Source of the DNA: JBBDQZ01 sp040905705
GTDB taxonomy: Bacteria; Bacteroidota; Rhodothermia; Balneolales; Natronogracilivirgulaceae
Direction: 5' to 3'
Length of the DNA: 22,484 nt
NCBI GenBank assembly: GCA_040905705.1
Contig: JBBDQZ010000054.1
Coordinates: forward strand, 1-22,484
The stretch's first letter is position 1; each line of letters opens with the position of its first letter. The translations under genes and the position numbers were made by a program. The notes below the pieces were generated by a model. That model was given only the letters and a program-made list of their open reading frames with translations, was not told the origin of the DNA and searched no databases. Shown here piece after piece: positions 1 through 5,425 of the stretch.

Positions 1-92
1 AATTCGCCACCTTCTACGGGGTTGTGCGCGTGCCGGACGACTTCGATGAAAAGGAAACCTTGCGGGTTCTTCGGCTTGATCGCCACAGGTAA
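1..92 (+). CDS. C-terminal tail of a possible DUF6364-type antitoxin (5' end outside window)
   Basis: An open frame enters from the left edge (first full codon at base 3) and stops at TAA 90-92, giving 29 residues. The segment GVVRVPDDFDEKETLR resembles the C-terminal tail of small ribbon-helix-helix antitoxins of the DUF6364 type, which have a G-x-x-x-x-P-x-D-F-D-x-K pattern and usually precede a PIN toxin. That resemblance is from memory of the family. The downstream PIN gene supports it, but the 103-base gap to that gene is unusually long for a VapBC-like pair, which normally overlap or nearly touch. It could also be the tail of an unrelated small protein. Confidence 0.4.
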   Translation, partial: FATFYGVVRVPDDFDEKETLRVLRLDRHR

Positions 93-195
93 CCGGGCTA
101 ATCGCCACCGAATTCTCGCCGGAAACCGAACTGAACACCACTTGTAACCAGGCTGAGTAGCTCCGTAATCCAGTAACATAACACGCAACCCTTTA

Positions 196-612
196 ATGAC
201 GGATTTATTTGTAGATACCAACATTCTGATCGACATACTGGCACGTCGCAAGCCGTATCACTGGGAGGCCCTTCGTTTATTTGAGCAAGCCGAAAAGAAG
301 CAGGTTCGTTTGCACACCACTGCTATAAGCATCACCACGGCATGGTATATGCTCAACAAATACGGTGATGCGAAGATCGCGCGCAAGGCCATTGCCGGTA
401 TGATGAACTATGTACACATCATTCCGGTCTCGCATCGAGCTGTCGCGATGGCCCTGCGGTCGGATTTCAAGGATCTTGAGGATGGTGTGCAGCATTTTGC
501 CGCGCTTGAGGCCGGAAACATAGAGGCGATTATCACGAGGAATCTGCGTGATTTCCGGCACTCACTGATCCGCGTGTGCACTGCCGGGGATTGTCTGGAC
601 ACTTCAGGTTAA
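196..612 (+). CDS. PIN-domain ribonuclease toxin, VapC type
   Basis: This 138-residue protein has the usual length of a VapC toxin, a Mg-dependent ribonuclease that cleaves RNA when its antitoxin is lost. The PIN signature is clear: FVDTNILID at the N-terminus (Asp7), a central DFKDLEDGVQ block (Asp96) and TRNLRDF near the C-terminus (Asp119). The second acidic position of classical PIN domains, normally in an I-S-x-x-x-x-E segment, reads ISITTAWYML here and so lacks Glu. Related Bacteroidota VapC-like proteins often carry Asn there, so this need not be inactivating. No Shine-Dalgarno sequence precedes the ATG. The likely partner is the truncated gene at the left edge, but the gap holds no obvious antitoxin frame of its own. 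Family assignment is firm; toxicity is inferred. Confidence 0.85.
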   Translation: MTDLFVDTNILIDILARRKPYHWEALRLFEQAEKKQVRLHTTAISITTAWYMLNKYGDAKIARKAIAGMMNYVHIIPVSHRAVAMALRSDFKDLEDGVQHFAALEAGNIEAIITRNLRDFRHSLIRVCTAGDCLDTSG

Positions 613-796
613 AACTCAATCGAGAATATGACCACTCCTCCCCGATACGTTCCTGATATGGAACTGCATTCCTATGCCTGCGTGCCCGGGCAAAAGGCGT
701 TACCGTAAATGATCTGTAACACCGGGAGTGGCTGGAAAATCGAAAGCTTACAGCAGCGCAGCCAGCAAGAACCTGACAATTGAAGAAAAAGAGTTT

Positions 797-1057
797 TTAC
801 TGTTTCGATACGGGCTTACCGTCATGCAGCAGGTGTTCCACCGACAAGTCTTCATCCAGGGTTTCCCAGTGAATGCCGATGCCGTTTCCAATCAGTCGCC
901 AGTTGTTTCGATCGGCATCGCCGGCACGGAGCAGTTTCGGAAACCACTCGAGTGGGACGGCAAGCTCCCGCTTATCCTCCAGCAGAATCACCATTTTTTG
1001 ATCCGAAAACCGGAGATCCTTTGCCCGCGGGGCTTTTATATTAACCGAAGTGCTCAT
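797..1057 (-). CDS. DUF2442 domain protein
   Basis: This is an 86-residue protein of the DUF2442 family, judged from the block RLIGNGIGIHWETLDEDLSV near the C-terminus and the hydrophobic segment LAVPLEWFPKLLRA in the middle. The frame is open to an ATG at 1072, but the start at 1057 (MSTSVNIKAP) fits the family better and leaves a 17-base overlap with the upstream DUF4160 gene. DUF2442 proteins are small and often paired with DUF4160, and the pair has been regarded as TA-like. I know of no established biochemical function. A decayed relative of this gene lies at 4193-4303, so the family has been present more than once in this island. Confidence 0.75.
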   Translation of the reverse strand: MSTSVNIKAPRAKDLRFSDQKMVILLEDKRELAVPLEWFPKLLRAGDADRNNWRLIGNGIGIHWETLDEDLSVEHLLHDGKPVSKQ

Positions 1058-1274
1058 TCCAGGAAGATTCAATCAGGGTGATATGTTGTTCAATCAGCTT
1101 TTTGATTTTATTTAACTCCGTTGAACTGTATCCGGTTGCATAAGCAAGTATAACAGGTTTGATCCAGTACTTGCAATAACCGTTTCCACTTTCAACGTGA
1201 ATATGGATGGGTTCGTACCCTTCATTACTGAAGAAAAAAAAGCGATATCCTTTGGATTTCAGGACGGTTGGCAT
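1041..1274 (-). CDS. DUF4160 domain protein
   Basis: This 77-residue protein is the upstream gene of a two-gene minus-strand operon with the DUF2442 gene; the reading frames overlap by 17 bases. The family hallmark is present: an N-terminal MPTVLKSKGYRFFFFSNEG segment followed by the P-I-H-I-H-V motif (His at about residues 24 and 26). The C-terminus is a helical ELNKIKKLIEQH stretch ending in W-N-E-H-F. The paired histidines suggest a metal or nucleic-acid site, but no function is established to my knowledge. The overlap implies translational coupling, as in many TA pairs. The start is the ATG at 1274, and no Shine-Dalgarno sequence is evident. Confidence 0.75.
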   Translation of the reverse strand: MPTVLKSKGYRFFFFSNEGYEPIHIHVESGNGYCKYWIKPVILAYATGYSSTELNKIKKLIEQHITLIESSWNEHFG

Positions 1275-1607
1275 CCGGAAAAGGAATTGATGAATAGTAC
1301 TGGAATATTCAGAAAGCGAATTTGAATTATCATTGAGTAATTGGCGGGTTATTCATGATAATGTGATAATACTTCAAGTCACTGACACCGTACTTCCGGA
1401 TTCCTTACAGACACAATTTTCACCATTATATCTTATCCGGTTTTTGCAATATGCTTATTCCCCGCGTATCGCTGCGTAGCTGGATCAGAAGTTACCTTTA
1501 ATTCTGAAATTGGATAACTTAGTCCCGATGCAAACCGTCTCTTGAAACCCATGCAAACCGATTCCTGAATACCGGGAAGAAATGCCAAAAAAAACACTTC
1601 CTTACTT
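1275..1607. other. Gene-free stretch between divergent genes
   Basis: No reading frame here looks coding. The stretch must hold the promoters of the DUF4160 operon (-) and of the 401-residue gene (+). A short imperfect direct repeat (ATGCAAACCG followed by a C-T-T/C-C-T-G-A stretch) occurs twice between about 1529 and 1570. At 1344-1355 the 12-mer GCGGGTTATTCA matches part of a repeat found at 4057-4068. Nothing else stands out. Confidence 0.5.
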
Positions 1608-2813
1608 ATGGCCGATTACAAAAAAATCAAAGAACTGTGCGAATTCAATTCCGTACTGACGAACTCGGTGGTCGATGAGTTTTTGCTTCACTATGCCGCT
1701 GAAAAGGACAAATCGGACAAAAAAGCGAAGGTCGCGCTTTCGCGGTACCGGCACATCACGAAAAAGATGCCCGATGGGTGGTACGGCATGGCCATGGCGC
1801 AGTACATGGCACACAGAATATTCCGGAAAGACGGGTTGATCCAAAGATATGCCGGTCACAGCGCCATGGACCGGCTCGACAGCGCGCAGCAGAGCTGGAT
1901 GGAGCTGCTCAAAGAGCATCCATGGCGGTTTTTGTTTAGCGAAATCATCGATTCGCCGGCAAAGGATTTTTATACCATGGAGGATGTGTTTGAGGGCGAG
2001 CATTATCTGCTGTACTCCCCCGGCACGACGCAGGAGCTGCAGTCTGGTCCGGTCCCCCTCTGGTTCAATCTTATTTCCTGGAACGGAGCTTGCTGGCAGA
2101 CCTACGGTACGATTGTCCCGCTGCGTGGCATGGAATTCGACGACATCTGCTACTTCACCCATCGTCTTTATCCCCGGCTGGATCTTGAGGAAGCCCGCGA
2201 ACCGATGACGCAGGTGGAAAAAGACCCTGTCCCCTACATGATGCTGTATTGCGGCTCTCAATATCCCCTGGTTTTTCACGAAAATATACAAACGGTCTAT
2301 ACGATTGCGGAATACGAGGACGATTCGTTCCATACCGGCGAACTTGATCAGGCATTTAAAATCGAATATGCAAAGGGCGTCTATCGCCTCGGATTGAATG
2401 GATGGGATACGTTTCCCCATTTTGCCGCAGCCTACTACAACGAAAGCAAAAAAGTGCTGTTTCTATCGGCATTTTCGGATGACGGATTTGACCGGCTGGT
2501 GAAAGCTTTGGTGGAATGCGGATACGAGCTTTCGGTTGAAGCCGATTTCCGGGTCAACCCGGCCATGCATGCAACGGCCAACGAGATTCTGAAATCGAAA
2601 GACCCTGTAATCCCCTATGAAAAATATTTTCCCCGGGAGACCGAGGAAGAAAAAGAAGAGTCCGGACGCGTCAATGAAGCCCTGCAAAAACTCATTCCGG
2701 ACATCAATGCAGGACGGAAACCGAATATTCAGGCCGTGGCCCGGGAAGCGGGCATGGACCCCGGCGATCTGCAGGAATTCGTAGATAACCTGAAGAAAAA
2801 AATCGGGAGGTGA
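1608..2813 (+). CDS. Hypothetical protein, 401 residues, no recognised domain
   Basis: I do not recognise this family. The protein is soluble-looking, with no signal peptide and no membrane segment. Its N-terminal third is helical and rich in Lys and aromatic residues (W-Y-G-M-A-M-A-Q-Y). The middle has a strongly acidic, aromatic alpha/beta character around FDDICYFTHRLYPRLDLEEA. A Glu/Lys-rich linker near residue 345 leads to a small C-terminal helical element, IQAVAREAGMDPGDLQEF, that could be a helix-turn-helix-like or adaptor domain. GC-rich wobble positions and consistent length argue it is a real gene. It is monocistronic and convergent with fic, with only 15 bases between stop codons. 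The ATG at 1608 is the first in frame, and no Shine-Dalgarno sequence is visible. Its position in a defence island is the only functional hint. Confidence 0.75.
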   Translation: MADYKKIKELCEFNSVLTNSVVDEFLLHYAAEKDKSDKKAKVALSRYRHITKKMPDGWYGMAMAQYMAHRIFRKDGLIQRYAGHSAMDRLDSAQQSWMELLKEHPWRFLFSEIIDSPAKDFYTMEDVFEGEHYLLYSPGTTQELQSGPVPLWFNLISWNGACWQTYGTIVPLRGMEFDDICYFTHRLYPRLDLEEAREPMTQVEKDPVPYMMLYCGSQYPLVFHENIQTVYTIAEYEDDSFHTGELDQAFKIEYAKGVYRLGLNGWDTFPHFAAAYYNESKKVLFLSAFSDDGFDRLVKALVECGYELSVEADFRVNPAMHATANEILKSKDPVIPYEKYFPRETEEEKEESGRVNEALQKLIPDINAGRKPNIQAVAREAGMDPGDLQEFVDNLKKKIGR

Positions 2814-2828
2814 AAAGGGATACCTCCC
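2792..2828 (-). terminator. Rho-independent terminator of fic
   Basis: On the minus strand, immediately after the fic stop codon, GGGAGGT and ACCTCCC form a perfect 7-bp stem with a 10-base loop (plus-strand arms 2805-2811 and 2822-2828). It is followed by a run of seven T residues. The hairpin overlaps the last codons of the convergent 401-residue gene. On the plus strand there is no T tract, so it should act mainly on fic. Confidence 0.65.
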
Positions 2829-3956
2829 TTATGAACTATAAAGTTTTACATATTCCCTGAATATGTATAATCTTCCGCGTACTGTACCGGTAATCTCCTG
2901 TAATATCTGCAACTCTTCAAGCAACCGGATGAGCTTGTAGGCGGTTGGCATGGAGACATCCGCCGCCATGCTCACTTCGCCTGCCGAAACCAGCGGATGT
3001 TTATACAGATACAAGACTACTTTTTGGGCATTGCCGGCCCGGGCACCCAGCGACCGAATAGCTTCATCGGTTTTTTTCTGAAGCTGTAAAATACCGTCAA
3101 AGGTACGAATACTGCTTTTGGCCGTTTCGATTACTCCGGAAAGGAAAAAACGTATCCATCGATCCAGGTCATTGTTTTCCCGGACCCGGGTCAGGTTGTC
3201 GTAATACTCGAGACGATTTTTTTCAAAATAATCGGACAAATACAAAAACGGCTTTTTTAAAATACCGCAATGGACCAGGTAGAGCGTGATCAACAATCGG
3301 CCCACACGGCCGTTACCATCCAGGAACGGGTGGATGGTTTCAAACTGATAATGCATGGCCGCGATCTTGATCAAGTCCGGAAGCCCGGTTTCATCGTCAT
3401 GTACAAACTTTTCAAGATCGCTCATGAGTTCCGGTATAGTTTCATGGATCGGTGGTACAAAAACGGCATCACTGACCGAATTTCCGCCGATCCAGTTCTG
3501 ACTTTTGCGAAACTCGCCAGGTTGTTTGTCCGCTCCCCGGACGCCCTGCATCAGCATACGATGCGTACTACGGATCAGGCGGGATGAGAATGGCGTATTA
3601 TGCAGTTCTTTGATGGCGCTGTTCATAGCCTCGATATAGTTTTGAACCTCCTCCCAGTCATCCCGTTTTTCCGGAGAAATGAGGTTTCTTTCCATCAGGA
3701 CTTCTTCGATACGGGTTTGCGTTCCCTCGATCTTCGAACTCTGGGTAGCCTCTTTGGTAATATGCATGCTGATAAACAGGTCGATATTGGGGATGTACTC
3801 CGAGTACATATCCAGTCGCCCCAGCTGGCGGTCCGCCTTGCTCAGCAAGTTAATAACGCCGCTATCATCCAGATGCCACCGACGTTGAATGCGTGAAGGG
3901 TCAAAGCTTTTATAATATCCCTGATTAAGCCAGGTACCCGCTTTAAATTTTTTCAT
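2829..3956 (-). CDS. Fic family protein (class II, C-terminal winged helix)
   Basis: This 375-residue protein transfers AMP or another nucleotide moiety to target proteins. The catalytic Fic motif HPFLDGNGRVGR is intact at residues 209-220 (catalytic His209). An N-terminal inhibitory helix motif, SSKIEG, at about 73-78 (form S/T-x-x-x-E-G/N) places it in class II, where the Glu of the same chain blocks productive ATP binding. A Fic-N type helical segment precedes it. Residues about 310-375, including SAGEVSMAADVSMPTAYKL, form a winged helix typical of Bacteroidota/Proteobacteria Fic proteins of this length, so DNA binding is plausible. The ATG at 3956 has no Shine-Dalgarno sequence and sits 7 bases from the twin palindromes described separately, suggesting autoregulation. 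The gene is monocistronic. Targets cannot be told from sequence. Confidence 0.92.
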   Translation of the reverse strand: MKKFKAGTWLNQGYYKSFDPSRIQRRWHLDDSGVINLLSKADRQLGRLDMYSEYIPNIDLFISMHITKEATQSSKIEGTQTRIEEVLMERNLISPEKRDDWEEVQNYIEAMNSAIKELHNTPFSSRLIRSTHRMLMQGVRGADKQPGEFRKSQNWIGGNSVSDAVFVPPIHETIPELMSDLEKFVHDDETGLPDLIKIAAMHYQFETIHPFLDGNGRVGRLLITLYLVHCGILKKPFLYLSDYFEKNRLEYYDNLTRVRENNDLDRWIRFFLSGVIETAKSSIRTFDGILQLQKKTDEAIRSLGARAGNAQKVVLYLYKHPLVSAGEVSMAADVSMPTAYKLIRLLEELQILQEITGTVRGRLYIFREYVKLYSS

Positions 3957-3962
3957 ACAAAA

Positions 3963-4044
3963 CTTAAATAAGAAAGCTTGTTATTTAAGAAACAAGACTA
4001 AAATTTAAATAATGAATCTTTTTATTTAAAACAAGGGGTAAAAA
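3963..4044 (-). promoter_or_regulatory. Two 41-bp repeats, each with a 27-bp interrupted palindrome, upstream of fic
   Basis: Unit 1 is 3963-4003 and unit 2 is 4004-4044. Each begins with a palindrome of 9-bp arms around a 9-base spacer. In unit 1, CTTAAATAA (3963-3971) pairs with TTATTTAAG (3981-3989). In unit 2, TTTAAATAA (4004-4012) pairs with TTATTTAAA (4022-4030). After each palindrome comes a conserved AACAAG...TAAAA tail. The centres are 41 bp apart, close to four helical turns. The position just before the fic start codon suggests operators for a dimeric regulator, perhaps the winged helix of Fic itself; that last point is inference. Confidence 0.65.
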
Positions 4045-4057
4045 TTTAATTCACGTG

Positions 4058-4075
4058 CGGGTTATTCAGCGATTT
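4058..4075 (+). repeat. 18-bp repeat, copy 1
   Basis: CGGGTTATTCAGCGATTT matches copy 2 at 4840-4857 at 17 of 18 positions in the same orientation. On the minus strand both copies read as codons for K-S-L-N-N-P, so they may be residues of two related decayed genes rather than a functional DNA site. The 780 bp between the copies contain the decayed DUF2442 copy and a small ORF. Confidence 0.45.
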
Positions 4076-4133
4076 AAAGAGGTGCACAATTTTTAAGGAG
4101 CTACTGAGGCACAGTGGGTTTTTGTGTATCATA

Positions 4134-4157
4134 TATAGCGTATTTTGATACGCTATA
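4134..4157. promoter_or_regulatory. Perfect 10-bp inverted repeat, operator-like
   Basis: TATAGCGTAT (4134-4143) and ATACGCTATA (4148-4157) are perfect reverse complements around a 4-base TTTG spacer. No T tract follows on either strand, so a terminator is unlikely. The form resembles operators bound by HigA/RelB-like TA repressors. No intact gene lies directly next to it, so it may be the orphaned operator of a lost TA module. Confidence 0.45.
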
Positions 4158-4192
4158 GTTGTAGTTCATAACCGGTGAGACACAATAACAAT

Positions 4193-4303
4193 CTATGAAA
4201 CCCTGTGAAGCGGATCCTCTGCCAATAAAGTCCGTTGAATGGAAAGATCTTCCTCAAGGGTTACCCAGTGAACAGCGATGCCGTTTCCAATCAGACGCCC
4301 GCA
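4193..4303 (-). pseudogene. Decayed DUF2442 gene, C-terminal half
   Basis: Reading the minus strand down to the TAG at 4193-4195 gives RLIGNGIAVHWVTLEEDLSI followed by a short divergent tail. This matches the intact DUF2442 protein at 797-1057 (RLIGNGIGIHWETLDEDLSV) almost residue for residue, and the bases are also clearly alike. Upstream the frame is closed and no start or N-terminal half can be found. It is therefore a truncated relic of a second DUF2442 gene, not a copy in use. Confidence 0.75.
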
Positions 4304-4508
4304 GCTAAAACCCTTCCGGCACCAGTTCCAGCTCATTGGTCACCCCGTTCACATATTCCAGGCTTTCGATGAATTCATTATAAATTCAATCAATTAATCC
4401 GGATGGGTGACCATTAACCCGGCTATGTCATAATAATCGCGCACGCTTATGAAATATTTATTATTCTGAACAAGAAAATGGATTATATATCCATTCGGGA
4501 AACCCGGA
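4304..4508 (-). pseudogene. Possible relics of one or two further small genes
   Basis: Two minus-strand fragments look protein-like but cannot be assigned. The first, about 4308-4380, reads EFIESLEYVNGVTNELELVP and ends at a TAG just before the DUF2442 relic. The second ends at the TAA at 4394-4396 and includes KYFISVRDYYDIAGLMVTHP. Neither has an open frame back to a plausible start. They fit the general decay of this stretch, but random open frames cannot be excluded. Confidence 0.25.
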
Positions 4509-4562
4509 CTTGCCGAAGGTATATACGGTTATGTCCGATATTAAATTATTTGAGGCTCTGCT

Positions 4563-4757
4563 ATGGCTTCGGGAATATTCTTTATAGACAAAAGCGGAGA
4601 ATTGATTGATGGCATATCACTTCAAAAAAGCGACATTCATAAAAGGCCCGGGATAAAGTTTGCAATATTGACCCGAGGCAACAATCTGAAGCAATTTCTG
4701 GAAGTATCTGATTGGTATTTAGAAAGGGTTAAAGAGGCCTTTCCTAAAAAGGACTGA
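4563..4757 (+). CDS. Hypothetical small protein, 64 residues
   Basis: I do not recognise this protein. It begins MASGIFFIDKSGELIDGISL and ends in a Lys-rich helix (SDWYLERVKEAFPKKD). The mix of a short beta-like start, charged middle and amphipathic C-terminal helix looks more like a real protein than a random frame. However, its codon use is ordinary for AT-richer DNA, it has no detectable ribosome binding site and no close neighbour. It sits within a region of decayed genes, so it could itself be the surviving end of a longer gene. Confidence 0.35.
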   Translation: MASGIFFIDKSGELIDGISLQKSDIHKRPGIKFAILTRGNNLKQFLEVSDWYLERVKEAFPKKD

Positions 4758-4839
4758 ACCCTTTTCAATGTATACTTCTTGATCGCTCACTTTGTAATGA
4801 TCCATTTTTATCGAAACCCGCGATGGCGCCCTGCACAGC

Positions 4840-4857
4840 CGGGTTGTTCAGCGATTT
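4840..4857 (+). repeat. 18-bp repeat, copy 2
   Basis: CGGGTTGTTCAGCGATTT matches copy 1 at 4058-4075 with one mismatch. The minus-strand frame through it reads ANLLKSLNNPAVQGAIAGFD and closes at 4765-4767, which again suggests residue of a decayed gene. Apart from this the stretch 4758-5029 shows no gene. Confidence 0.45.
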
Positions 4858-5029
4858 CAGGAGATTGGCGATCAGGCTAAGGATCAGGTTAAATGGTCAT
4901 AAAGTTCATTATGGGGTTTGCAAGCCATTTTGTATTGTAATGTAAACAGGAGAATAATTAGCTTGAATATCGCAACGTCCAATTTATCATTTCATATCGC
5001 TATCCTATTAAAAAAAATATCCTTATTCC

Positions 5030-5350
5030 ATGGAAGAGATAATTGAGGCATTGATCAGATTCCGGAACGACCGCGACTGGGAGCAGTTCCACAATCCCAA
5101 GGATTTGGCGGTGGCCTTGAATGTGGAGGCGGGGGAGTTGCTCGAGCAGTTTTTGTGGAAAAACCCCGAGGATGCATCGAAAGAAAAGGTCAGAGAGGAA
5201 CTGGCCGACATCTTTGCGTATGCTTTTCTGCTGGCGGCAAAGTACGATTTCGACGTTAAGGAGATCGTCCTGGAGAAAATCAAAAAGAACGATACCAAAT
5301 ACCCGGTCGAAAAAGCGAAAGGAACCGCCCGCAAATACACCGAACTATGA
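5030..5350 (+). CDS. MazG-like nucleotide pyrophosphohydrolase (RS21-C6/dCTPase group)
   Basis: This 106-residue all-alpha NTP pyrophosphatase hydrolyses (d)NTPs to NMP and pyrophosphate. The metal-binding signature is intact: E33-x-x-E36 in NVEAGELLEQ and E57-x-x-D60 in REELADIFAYA. The family C-terminal motif KNDTKYPVEKAKG is also present. Length and motif order fit the single-domain MazG-like/dCTPase group rather than full-length MazG. The ATG at 5030 gives the family's usual N-terminus with W-x-x-F-H-x-P-K-D. The gene lies 75 bases upstream of the nuclease-helicase gene on the same strand, so co-transcription is likely. In that setting a role in depleting or sanitising nucleotides during phage infection is a reasonable inference. 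Confidence 0.88.
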   Translation: MEEIIEALIRFRNDRDWEQFHNPKDLAVALNVEAGELLEQFLWKNPEDASKEKVREELADIFAYAFLLAAKYDFDVKEIVLEKIKKNDTKYPVEKAKGTARKYTEL

Positions 5351-5425
5351 AAAGATTTATAGCAAATGTATCAGGAAATAATCCCCGGAACACAACCTTT
5401 TGATCATCCACACACAACCTGACCC

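Noticed and set aside
728..1081. 117-codon plus-strand frame opposite DUF2442
   Set aside because: It is antisense to a recognisable DUF2442 gene and has no protein-like features of its own.
1602..2420. 272-codon minus-strand frame opposite the 401-residue gene
   Set aside because: Rich in Arg, His and Pro with no domain. A typical shadow of a GC-rich coding strand.
4058..4857. Insertion sequence bounded by 18-bp repeats
   Set aside because: The repeats are direct, not inverted. No transposase frame lies between them, and both appear to be coding scraps.
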